Below, piece by piece: positions 55,112 to 64,000 of a stretch of 64,000 nt of DNA (position 1 is its first letter; each line of letters opens with the position of its first letter). The DNA is taken from NCBI GenBank assembly GCA_025331125.1, contig JAOALB010000005.1, positions 372,001 to 436,000 of the forward strand. Direction: 5' to 3'. This DNA comes from Mycogone perniciosa (taxonomy: Eukaryota; Ascomycota; Sordariomycetes; Hypocreales; Hypocreaceae). The translations under genes were made by a program, and so were the position numbers. Under the pieces are notes generated by a model. That model ran no database searches, was not told the DNA's origin, and worked only from the letters and a program-made list of their open reading frames with translations.

Positions 55112-57876
55112 ATGCGCTTCAAACCGTCCTTGGCGGCCGGGTTGGCCCTGGTGAGCGTGGGCGCAGTGTCTGCAGACGATACTCTGTCTGTGTCCGTGTC
55201 TCTCAACAACGTCCTTCATGTCCCGCCTCCATTAGCCAGCGGTTCGGTCTCCATGTACCCGAGTCGTGATCCTAACCATGACGGCACCGACGTGGAATAT
55301 CTTGTTCCACGACTCTCCCGGCGTATGTACTTTGCGCAGGAAGGCCATCGCAGTAAGTGTGCTGTCCCCCGAGTTGCCTGACACGGCCAAATGGTTCGTT
55401 GTTCTAAACCAAGCTTTCTAGAGGCCATACATGGCTCAAAGCACGCGCAGCTGAAAGCAACCTTCAAATACCCTACGGTTGTGTTGGACCAGTCCGATTA
55501 TGTGACGGGTATCAAGTGCAGCAACCGCTCGATTGAAGTTTGCTTCCAGAACCCCAAGGCTCGTGACGTCGCCGAAAAGTCATGGGTTGAAAACACACGC
55601 TCCGGGATATTCCATCTGATCACGTATCATCGCGGATGTGGCGATCTGACTGGGCACAGGCGAAGCTACTTCCTCGCATCGCAGCCAGTCCGAAACGTTG
55701 GTGTCAACTGTGTGGTTGTACCCGTGGAATCCATCGAAGAGCACGATGCCCTGGAGTCTGGAGAGGTTTCCTGGGGCATGTACGAGGATCCAGAGGAGAG
55801 ACGGCGTGGTATGTCCGCTGTGAAAGGCCACATCCGGGCTGTTGCTGCCGGCGAGGACGCAGGAGCTGGGCCTGACGACACCATTGATCTCGAGTCCGAT
55901 TTGGCTGCATTGGAGGAATTCTTTAACACGACTGAAATCGATCCCAATCGCCCAGCGCCCGAAGATATCGACTTCATCTTTGATGATGGCACAGTCGAGA
56001 AGCGCGACGTTTCTATCGCACGTCGGGACTCCTTGCCCTCCACACTTATCCAAGGATACACCGCCTTCATCAAGGTATTTCACTAAGATGATACAAAAAG
56101 GATGTCAACTAATTCATTTCTCAGGCTGGCGACAAAATCGTCGGTGGTGCAGTCAAAATTGCCGCCCAAATTGTCGTATACGCCGTGGAAGGTGTCACAT
56201 TGATCTATGAAGCATTCACGACGGGGATCGACCGTTCCTACCACCACGACTATCACGTAAACGAGTTTGTCAATGCTGGCGTGAGCAACAAGGGGTTCCT
56301 GGTCCTTGGAGAGAAAGGCTATCTTGTCTACGATGACAAGAAAGCAAAGGACTCTGGAGGTTCAGGTGGTGAGAAGGGTGATCCAGGTAAGGGAAAAGGA
56401 GGCAGCAAACTTGAAACGGGCATTAAAATCGCATGCGTCAAGTGCGGTATGGAAGCGGATTTCACAATTGATGGCAGGTTTGCGTTCCATGTTTCGACTG
56501 GCATCACAGCCGGTAGGCTAGTAGTCGACATGGCCAAGGATGCGAAAGCGTACGCTCACATCGGCATCACGGTCAATGGCAAGTACCCCGTCATCAAGTA
56601 TAAGGAGCAAATTGCGGCAGTGCCCTTGTCTCCCATCACAATCCCTGGGCTCTTCACCGTGGGGCCGGAGGTGTCCTTCAGCGCGTCCTTTAACTTTGAC
56701 CTTTCAGGAGAAATTGAGCTCATCGTTGGAGGAGACGTTACCCTTTCGAAGGGCAAGGTGATTCTGGATCTAAAGAACAAGGCCGACAGCAAAATCGAGA
56801 GCGGACTGGTTCCGACCTTTGAGCCTATTGCCAAGGCAAAGGGAAAGCTGGAGGCGACAGCCGCTCTGGGCCTGCCCATTGGCCTCGAAGTTGGAGTCGA
56901 CATCTTGAACGGCAAGTTCAAGGCCACCGTCGGCCTGGTTGACACGCCGTCGGCCTACATCTCTGCGGGTTTCTCAGTCGGCGCGGGCAGCCCCTGTGAT
57001 GATGGGATTGAGCTTCGCCTCGGCGCCAAAAACAAGCTTGAGGTCAGCGCTCTCGACGTGTGGAGCTTGCCAATCAGTGAGTTGATTATATACGAAAAAG
57101 GCCTGGGATGCGTCTCACTGAACGGCTTCGACAAGGACAGAGTGCAGCCGGACAAGTCGGACATTTTCAACGTCGCTAAGGAGAAGCTTGGCGGCACACT
57201 CACCACGGATGGTGAAACAAAGCTCCGGGATGTGGCGTCCCGCATCGACAGCGCGAAGCAGCAGAAGTACTGGTCCATCATCATGGACAAGGAAGAATCC
57301 TCGACGCTGTTGTCTGGCCAGGACGGCTACATTTACCTTGCGAAGTCGGAGGAGAAGAATGAGCTCACAGAGGCCTGGGGAACGACCGATCCCGCGTCGC
57401 CCTTCTATGCTTTTGATTCGCTGGGTCGGATCTTGAGCTATGACAAAGTCACGTACCAGAACACCAAGTTTTTCATGGCAGAGATAATTGTGTCCAAAGC
57501 AAGAAAAGTGCCCAAGAAGAATCTGCCCGCGTAAGTCGATTTCCCCTTCTGGACTCGAGCGATGAAGCATATCATACTGACAAACCCTTGGGATAGTTTG
57601 ATCTCTCGTCTGCACCTCAAGGATAAGTCTCCGGACCAGCCACTTGCCGTGCTCCTCGGCGGCTGGTTGCACATGCGCTACCCAACATTTTGCAAGGTCA
57701 GCGGTAAGGGCTTGCGTCTGTACGCAACCAAGTATATTGTCGACAAGGACGGAAAGCTCTTGGACGCCAAGAACAATGAAGTCACGGAAGGCGAAGACGT
57801 TTTCACACAGCTGGGTCTGAAAAAGACGGACTGCCGCACGGTCAATTTGCTCTCAAGTGGATTCAAGGCGAGCTAG
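55112..57876 (+). CDS. Large secreted protein (DUF7029/DUF7223-like)
   Basis: Exons 55112-55352, 55422-56074, 56125-57530 and 57597-57876 join in frame to 859 residues. Residues 1-21 (MRFKPSLAAGLALVSVGAVSA) are a clear signal peptide; there is no anchor, so it is likely extracellular. A first domain (about 75-200) contains IKCSNRSIEVCF, W.....GIFHLITYHRGCGD and a C.VVVPVE strand with cysteines apt for disulphides. A KR site (VEKRDVSIARRD) may be a Kex2 cleavage point. After a Gly/Lys linker (GGSGGEKGDPGKGKGG) a long beta-rich repeat region (about 375-640) follows, with FSASFNFDLSGEIELIVGG. The layout resembles fungal secreted proteins annotated DUF7029 plus DUF7223 (from memory). Enzymatic activity is not known. 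Confidence 0.8.
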
Positions 57877-58617
57877 ATGATACACAGATGGCTGTGAACG
57901 CAGGGGTCCCTTTATCGCGTTGATAATATGAGAATAGTGTTGAAACTAGCAGGTTGAGAGAGTCGTTGCAGAATAATGATTGATTATTATGAGATGAAGA
58001 AGTGAAGCGATCAAGGATGTGAAGGTTGACATGAACGAATGTATCACGTGCCCATTCACGTGCTCAACATATCAAGCAGCAACGCGGACAGAATGTTGGC
58101 GCTATATGGGCATAGATATTTTTATAGCTGGATTTGTTGCCGCAGGAAACCCATATCAACCATCGTTTGTCTTTGAAGATGACGATATCCATGATCATAA
58201 AATGCATGGTAAAGAGCATGATAAATGATGCATGTCGGCAGATCCGTGATCCTGGCTCCTGTTCCAAGACCAAAAATAGTATATATAAAAATACGAGGAT
58301 GCGCCAACCAAATGGCCCAGGCAACCTGCAGGGCTTGGGGCTGAGGCGCAGCTAGACGAATTCAGGGGTTTGTGGCGGCCTTCCAGCAGCTACAGGGCCA
58401 AAGCAGCGTCATTCTCGGGTTGCAAGGGAGCGAGCTTGTTTACAGAGTACTCGTATCTCTACTCCTTCGTATCTCAACAAATCCTCCTTTCCCTCTTCTC
58501 CTCTCCATCTTGACACCCTCACTGAACGCACTGTCTCGCCATTGTCCTTTGTGCCAACCGATCTACGAAATAATACACCATCCGTCCGCCCATTCGCTCG
58601 CTACATCCACATCCACA
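57877..58617. other. Intergenic region and leader of GNA1
   Basis: About 740 bp. An upstream open frame runs in phase into GNA1 from 58372, but the residues before 58618 have no family match, so it is treated as leader. TACTCGTA/TCTACTCC motifs lie at about 58446-58470. Nothing else is seen. Confidence 0.45.
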
Positions 58618-59239
58618 ATGCAAGTCCAAGTCCAGCCCGTCCAGCAAGGCCTCTTCGCCGACGCCCTCGTCTCTCCCGAGGTATCGGCAGCCCTGCCAGA
58701 GGGCTACAAGCTGCGAGCCCTCCGCCGTTCCGACTTCGACTCAGGCTTCCTCGACTGCCTCCGCGTGTTGACGACCGTAGGCGACATCAGCGAGGAGAAG
58801 TTCCAGGCGCAGTTCGACAACATGGCTTCGCGGGAGGATTACTTCATCATCGTCATTGAAGACACGAGCCGAACAACCCAATCTGTCGTAGCCACAGGTG
58901 CTCTGATAGTCGAGCACAAATTGTACGTTCTCTCACTCCTCCCTCCCCAATTCCCGCTGTTCCCATCGACTGCAGAACTAACTTTGCCGCTGCAGCATCC
59001 ATAGCTTGGGCAAGGTCGGCCACATCGAAGACATCGCCGTCGCCAAGGACCAACAGGGCAAGAAACTCGGCCTGCGACTGATCCAGGCACTTGACTTTAT
59101 CGCTGAGAAGATTGGCTGCTACAAGAGCATCCTGGACTGTAGCGATGCGAACGAAGGGTTCTATGTCAAGTGCGGCTTTCGACGAGCAGGTCTTCAGATG
59201 GCGCATTACTACGAGGGGGCCAAAAGTAAATCACAATAA
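58618..59239 (+). CDS. GNA1: Glucosamine-6-phosphate N-acetyltransferase
   Basis: Exons 58618-58922 and 58996-59239 give 182 residues, the size of fungal Gna1. It transfers acetyl from acetyl-CoA to glucosamine-6-phosphate, a step towards UDP-GlcNAc for chitin and glycoprotein synthesis. The GNAT fold is seen in YKLRALRRSDFDSGFLDCLRVLTTVGDISEEKF, then FIIVIED, VVATGALIVE, the acetyl-CoA loop VGHIEDIAVAKDQQGKKLGLRLI, and the C-terminal DCSDANEGFYVKCGFRRAGLQM. All motifs fit the family, including the dimer-forming C-terminal strand. The 73-nt intron falls between the two central strands (VEHKF|IHSLG). Confidence 0.95.
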
Positions 59240-60100
59240 GCTCCCTCCCTCTCTTTATGCCTTCTTTTTTTTTGCGAGATTTACAGAATGATTTAGGTTG
59301 GGAAGGCTCCATGGCCAATGTTCTGCATAGGAGCTGATGCTGGGTTTTTGATGGCGCAGGCAGTAAAATCTAGAGCGATCAACAACATCGAAGGGAATCG
59401 AAATATTAGAGCGACCCCGTCCGCCATAGAGGATAGGTTGGTTGGATAGTCAATAGGCAATTGAGATTTCATGCCTTTTTTTCTTTTCTTTTTTTACTTT
59501 AGTCGCTTCACTTTCGCATATCCTCTGCACACACGTGTCCACGATGCTTTATTCACTACGCGTACGAAGTGTGTATGGTTGGTTGCTGTGGCTTGCTTTG
59601 GTGGGGGATAGTACAGGCTGGCGGGACAACATGAGGTGAGGAATGCATAATATGGTCTCATACCCATCAATTCTGAAGTGAGCACTTATGCTGAGTGGAT
59701 GCTTCACCACAAGTGTTGTCTCCTTAGGACAATGGCCACGTTGGACGCTCTCCCGCGTGCCTGGCTGGCGGGTCCCAATAGTGAGTCTGGCTGGCCGCCA
59801 TGATCATTCCTGGCTGGGCAGTTGCAGATAGTTTTGAGACATGGCAATGAACCAACAGTCGCCGACATGGAGTCCAGTTTGGTCGAATAGATGAGATGCA
59901 TCCTTTATCTTGGCGCTGCCAGGGAAGAAATGACCCAGTTATCTATCACCTCTGCCTATATATCTACGGAGTAGAACGAGGGACTTGCAAGGACGGTCAA
60001 TAAGTGGCTATAAAACACTACCTAGTCTCATCTCGCGCTTTTATACGTGTTGAAATCATCATCTGTTCTCTCGGACTACTTACGTCCTCTTACTATCATC
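59240..60100. other. Intergenic region
   Basis: About 860 bp with a T-rich 3' tract of GNA1 (59470-59500), one TACGGAGTA copy at about 59966 and no supported gene. Confidence 0.45.
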
Positions 60101-60385
60101 ATGGCCGAGGAAATTCACGCATTCATCGCCCGGCTACACATTGCCACCTTGAGATCCGAGTAAGCGCAGCAGAATCTATACTGTATATCGCTACGATGAA
60201 TATACTCACAGTCTTTATTCAGGGCCATCGCAGCCAAGATATCTCTCCCAAACCGCCACGTCGTCAGATTACATCGAAGCAAGGTCACGTCATCTACCAG
60301 CCCGTCTGCGACACGACGGATAGTAAAAAAGAGAGTGATTCGGGTCCGAAAGGAGCCCGAGGCCTTTTGTATCCTGAATGCCTAG
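60101..60385 (+). CDS. Small basic protein (73 aa, two exons), hypothetical
   Basis: Exons 60101-60159 and 60223-60385 are joined by a canonical intron (GTAAGC..TTTATTCAG, 63 nt) that restores frame. The product starts MAEEIHAFIARLHIATLRSE, continues AIAAKISLPNRHVVRLHRSK, and ends in a very basic segment (RRIVKKRVIRVRKEPEAF). There is no signal peptide or membrane helix. The first exon is a plausible amphipathic helix and the tail could bind nucleic acid. I recognise no family. Support is the clean splice pair and frame only. Confidence 0.45.
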
Positions 60386-60594
60386 CTGGGGGTCCATGAC
60401 TAGGTAGCAATTCAAAATCCAAGTAGCGCTACCGGCACGAGGAGGTGTTTGGGCGTTTTGTGTACAAAAGAGAAATGGTTTTTTTTATGTTATTAGATGG
60501 AAGCTTTTTTGTCCTTGATTGCCATTCAACAATCAACCAACCAATCATTCAATCAATCAGCAGCCATGTTAAAGCTCGTTCGTGAATGCCATCT

Positions 60595-61523
60595 TTACCG
60601 TCCCATCCAGCCACCATCAACAACCAAGATATGGCCACTGACATATGCACTCGACTTGCTCGCCAGATACACAGCCGTGCCCTTGAAATCATCCGGGGAT
60701 CCCCATCTGCCCGCGGGGATTCTGACGCTGATGCTCTCCAACCTCTCCGGGTTGTTCAGCAGCGCTGTGTTCATATCCGTGTCGATGTAGCCAGGGGCAA
60801 TGGCATTGACATTGATGCCCCTGTAGGTCCACTCGTTAGCAAAACTCTTGGTCAGCTGTCCCACGGCGCCTTTTGATGCGGCATATGCAGGGACTGTGAT
60901 GCCGCCCTGGAAGGTGAGCAGCGAGGCGAAGTTGATGATGCTGCCGCGGCGGCCGGTAACGGGGGAGGGCTCGAGGGCAAGCAGGTGGCGGCCGACGTCG
61001 CGACAGAGGGTGAAGACGGCGTTGAGGTTGACTTGGATGACCTGTATGGGCGTGTGTAAGTAAGTCAAGTACGGTATACATATATATATATATATATATA
61101 AGACGGAGGGGAGCATACGTCGTTGAAGTCACTGTCTGGGAAGTTCTCGCAGCGATCTCGCCTTTGGATGCCGGCGCAGTTGACGAGGATGCGGATTTCA
61201 TGCCCGTCGGCTAGGACCTTGGGGACTATGGACGCGACCTCTTCTTGGACGCCCAGGTCTGCCGTGTAGATCCATGCTTTGCGGCCAAGCTTCTCAACAG
61301 CGTCCTTGGTTGTGGTCGAGTGTGTGTCACGCTATATCTACAGCATCAGTATATTGGATGGGATCACTCTTCAGTTCGCTTCACTCATGACGAATTGGCA
61401 TACCTGCACCAGGATAATGTCCGCACCGGCTTCAGCGAGGGCAATGGCCACGGCTTGTCCGATGCCCCGAGTGCCTCCGGTGATGAGAGCCGTGTGGCCC
61501 TCGACGGAGAACAACGCCACCAT
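60595..61523 (-). CDS. Short-chain dehydrogenase (2-deoxygluconate / 3-oxoacyl reductase type)
   Basis: Exons 61523-61404, 61331-61119 and 61041-60595, all phase 0, give 259 residues, a classical SDR. It has the NAD(P)-binding TGGTRGIG at residues 15-22, the NNAG-equivalent NCAG, the catalytic serine in NFASLLTF and YAASK (Y-x3-K), then NAIAPGYIDTDM and the C-terminal VDGGWMGR. The sequence is most like fungal and bacterial 2-deoxy-D-gluconate 3-dehydrogenase (KduD) and related gluconate 5-dehydrogenases, which oxidise sugar acids. The acyl-carrier reductase reading is less likely given the neighbours. The second intron contains a (TA)11 microsatellite at about 61079-61100. Confidence 0.88.
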
Positions 61524-61895
61524 GTCTGTGTGATACGGGGGGGATTAGGGAGAGAGGCTATGGTATGGCATGGAGTCCAGGATCTGGAGAGCACGAGTAT
61601 GTAAAGGTCATGGATTCATGGGTAGCAGCTTAGCACAGGTAAAATGGAGGGGCAAAAGCGGAGAGAGTATTCCGTGATAGTCGTAGCATCAATATAATAC
61701 CCCGCGATTTTAATATCGATGAGGAGTCGGAAGAGCGGACGCCATTGTGTGTGCCGTTCCACTTTGACCCCCAATTATGGCAATGGTCGCCGGTCTCCGA
61801 CTTCACAGTTCCCCGCAATCTCCACGTTTTCCATGAATCGGATTATTTGGGGCCCTTTTTCGAGTTCTTGGAGGTTCTTTAGCTCCGTCCGAATC

Positions 61896-61991
61896 GTGTC
61901 TAGAAGTGTCTATAAGGGGTCTATAAGAGGTCTGTAAGGGTCTACAAGGGTCTACAAGGGCCTAAGAGCGCCTAAGAGCGCCTAAGAGTGC
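61896..61991 (+). repeat. 10-bp periodic repeat upstream of the polyol dehydrogenase
   Basis: Nine degenerate units follow one another with a 10-11 base period: GTCTATAAGG, GTCTATAAGA, GTCTGTAAGG, GTCTACAAGG twice, then GCCTAAGAGC twice and GCCTAAGAGT, preceded by GTCTAGAAGT. The array ends 298 bp before the start codon of the dehydrogenase. The spacing matches one helical turn of DNA, so all units would present on the same face. No known factor site is claimed. Confidence 0.75.
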
Positions 61992-62289
61992 GGCATCGCT
62001 GGTGTGGTGGGGCTTAGGAGTCGAGGAGGACGGAGGACGGATTCAGGAGCTTCCTTTCAGCTCTGGTTGTGTCGATATCGGAGCTTTCTTGAGCAGTATC
62101 GTGTTCTCTGGATTCTGCTAACAACTAGTACAATTTTCCAGTATTTTTGGGGTCGGACATTGACTGAAAAACCCGACGGAAGCAGATCCGGCCATATCCT
62201 CCTGGTGGTATCTGTCTATCTCTGCTCGACTTACAGTAGAACTCTACCATCTTCAGCCTCAAAGCAGCAATAGTATCACATTCCACAAC

Positions 62290-63626
62290 ATGTCCGTCGA
62301 CAAGGTCAATACTTCTGTTCTCTACGGCGAGAGGGACCTCCGCCTCGTACGTATCGATACGCCCATCCCTTCCTTCAGCTTCATGCATACTGACCTGACC
62401 CTCTCCCAGGAAGAGCGCCATCTCGCCTCTCCCTCTGCCGACCAAGTCCAAATCGCTGTCCAATCCACTGGCCTCTGCGGTTCTGACTTGCACTACTTCT
62501 CGCACTTCCGCAACGGCGACATCCTCGTCCGCGAGCCGTTGACCCTGGGCCATGAATCCAGCGGCACCGTCGTCGCTGTTGGCTCCGGCGTCACGGACCT
62601 CAAGCCGGGCGATCGCGTGGCCCTCGAGGTCGGCCAGCCATGCGAGGACTGTGAGTACTGCAACAGTGGGCGGTACAACATCTGCCGTGGGATGAAGTTC
62701 AGAAGCTCGGCCAAGGCGTTTCCGCATGCGCAGGGGACGTTGCAGGAGAGGATTAATCACCCTGCAAGATGGTGCCACAAGTACGTTCTACATGACGAGA
62801 TGTAAAAGGATTCTGACTGACTCTCTCTGCCAAGACTGCCGTCTGATCTCTCTCTCGACCTCGGCGCCATCATCGAACCCCTCTCTGTTGCAATGCATGC
62901 CCACCGTCGCGCAAACCTGCCCCCCTCCTCCTCTTCGCCCTCTACCGTCCTCATTTTCGGCGCCGGCGCAGTTGGTCTTCTCTCTGGTGCCGTGAGCAAA
63001 GCCACCGGCGCCTCAGGCGTCATCATCGCCGACATCCAAAAAGACCGTGTCGATTTCGCCGTGGAAAACGGCTTCGCGGATGCGGGCTTCGTCGTTCCCC
63101 TTGCGAGACCGCAGACCATTGAGGATAAATTAGCATATGCCCAGCAGATTGCTGACCTGGCGAAGGAGACGCAGGTCAAGGGCCAGCCTGTAGGCGAGGT
63201 GTCCGCTGTCTATGAGTGCACGGGCGTGGAGTCGTGTCTGCAGAGCGCCATCTATGTAAGCCGCCTACCCTACCCTATGACCTATCCGAGGTGAGAGTGC
63301 GCAACTGACCTGACGATGATGTATAGGCCACGAAACCAGGTGGAAAGATTATGATTATTGGCATGGGCACGCCGATTCTTACCCTGCCCATGTCTGCTGC
63401 GGCGCTGCGCGAGGTGGATCTTGTGGGTGTTTTCAGATACGCAAACACGTATCCCGCAGCCATTGAGATGCTGTCGAACCGACCGGCGGGCCTGCCTGAC
63501 CTGGCAAAACTGGTGACGCATCGTTTCAAGGGTATGGATGAGATTAAGCATGCCTTTGAGATGGCTGGTAAGATTAAAGATGGGGAGGGCAAATTGGTTA
63601 TCAAGGTTGTTGTCGACATGTCATAG
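62290..63626 (+). CDS. Zinc polyol dehydrogenase (sorbitol/xylitol type)
   Basis: Exons 62290-62346, 62410-62780, 62835-63255 and 63327-63626 splice in frame to 382 residues, a medium-chain dehydrogenase. It oxidises a polyol such as sorbitol or xylitol to the ketose with NAD. Catalytic zinc ligands are in GLCGSDLHY and LGHESSG. The structural zinc site CEDCEYCNSGRYNIC is complete. The Rossmann fold shows VLIFGAGAVGLLS with AD...D after it, the NAD-type acidic end (IIADIQKD). Insertion ANLPPSSSSPST before the Rossmann fold is longer than usual. It lies next to an SDR and an aldo-keto reductase, as expected of a polyol or pentose pathway. Confidence 0.9.
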
Positions 63627-63763
63627 CACCTCTATAAACCCAACAATTTCTGTTTTACTCATTGCTTTGTAAGAGTTTTTTTCTATTGCCATTATTTTCT
63701 ACTTGATCGCGTTCGTTGTAAGGGTTTTTATTCCAAGTCATTTACTATTCAACCTCCTCGCAT

Positions 63764-64000
63764 TTACGCCTTGTCGGGGAAGCCAAAGTCCACATTGAAT
63801 GGCGGGTAGACATAGCGTTTGAACTCACCCTTCTTCGTCACCTCAGCTGAGTAGTCATTCAGCAACTTCACGTCCTCGTCGTCCAGCTTGACAATCGTCA
63901 AGTTGGCCTTGATGCGCTCCGGGGTGACCGACTTGGCGAGGACCGTCCTGCCACCAGCCACTGTGTCATCATCGTTAGCACCGATCAGCAACACAAAAGA
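63764..64000 (-). CDS. Aldo-keto reductase, C-terminal part (cut by window edge)
   Basis: The last exon is 63960-63764. RTVLAKSVTPERIKANLTIVKLDDEDVKLL is the NADP-binding C-terminal motif of aldo-keto reductases (family: IPKSVTPERIxxNxxIFDFxL), and the tail RYVYPPFNVDFGFPDKA is typical of fungal family members. Upstream, an intron ending GACACAG at 63961 runs off the right edge, so the catalytic Asp, Tyr, Lys and His lie outside. These enzymes reduce aldoses or carbonyls to alcohols with NADPH; the exact substrate is not told. Confidence 0.82.
   Translation of the reverse strand, partial: SFVLLIGANDDDTVAGGRTVLAKSVTPERIKANLTIVKLDDEDVKLLNDYSAEVTKKGEFKRYVYPPFNVDFGFPDKA

Noticed and set aside
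58372..58617. An N-terminal extension of GNA1
   Set aside because: The residues are not conserved in Gna1, and the ATG at 58618 gives the normal family length.
1..64000. CRISPR arrays, bacterial operons or prokaryotic promoters
   Set aside because: The window is eukaryotic with spliced genes. The regular repeats seen are microsatellites, a 19-bp and a 10-bp array, without spacers.

Overview
The window is a stretch of nuclear chromosome from a filamentous ascomycete (Pezizomycotina). The evidence is short GT..AG introns of about 45-105 bases with CTAAC-like branch points, single-gene transcription units on both strands, a NACHT-WD40 relic, an MDR-type ABC transporter, a CYP monooxygenase, a MARVEL protein, a DUF2439 (Mte1-like) protein and an intron-bearing tRNA-Gly. 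The gene set feels like Sordariomycetes/Hypocreales or Eurotiales, but I cannot settle which from sequence alone. I give joined exon coordinates wherever the splice sites keep frame; no transcript evidence was available.

Region 1 (1-12.1 kb) is an A+T-rich, gene-poor block with the signature of repeat-induced point mutation (RIP). It holds a degenerate Ty1/copia element (integrase, reverse transcriptase and RNase H in order on the + strand, CAA/CAG codons turned to stops). Two directly abutting LTR copies follow, with very different mutation loads. Further relics are a second LTR family in inverted orientation (about 8.05-8.25 kb and 10.35-10.47 kb) and the C-terminal end of a NACHT-WD40 gene. 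The WD40 relic is cut on its left by an LTR and on its right by a 1,100-bp terminal-inverted-repeat element that used a TA target inside the conserved WLPPEYR motif.

Region 2 (13.7-19.9 kb) has a complete P450 facing a full-size ABCB transporter tail to tail. The ABC gene has intact ATPase domains but a one-base frameshift in its first transmembrane domain.

Region 3 (21.0-31.1 kb) is a lineage-specific-looking island, all on the minus strand. It has three intact BTB/POZ paralogues sharing an intron at the same codon, a fourth BTB fragment, a PD-(D/E)XK nuclease-like gene carrying an in-frame TGA, an unrecognised three-exon gene and a small cysteine-rich protein. This island next to the RIP block is the most unusual gene neighbourhood of the window.

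Region 4 (33-59.2 kb) looks like conserved core genome: a MARVEL membrane protein, a disordered protein, an Mte1/DUF2439 protein, a half-zinc-cluster protein with two C-terminal membrane helices, Tad2 tRNA adenosine deaminase, tRNA-Gly(GCC), two conserved proteins of unknown function, a large secreted protein and Gna1 (UDP-GlcNAc synthesis). Intergenic DNA here is rich in microsatellites and in a dispersed ACTCCGTAC motif that forms a perfect 20-bp palindrome once.

Region 5 (60-64 kb) holds a small two-exon gene and three carbohydrate oxidoreductases: an SDR of the 2-deoxygluconate/3-oxoacyl reductase type, a zinc sorbitol/xylitol dehydrogenase and the C-terminal end of an aldo-keto reductase that runs off the right edge. 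Together they suggest a small polyol, pentose or uronate catabolic neighbourhood.
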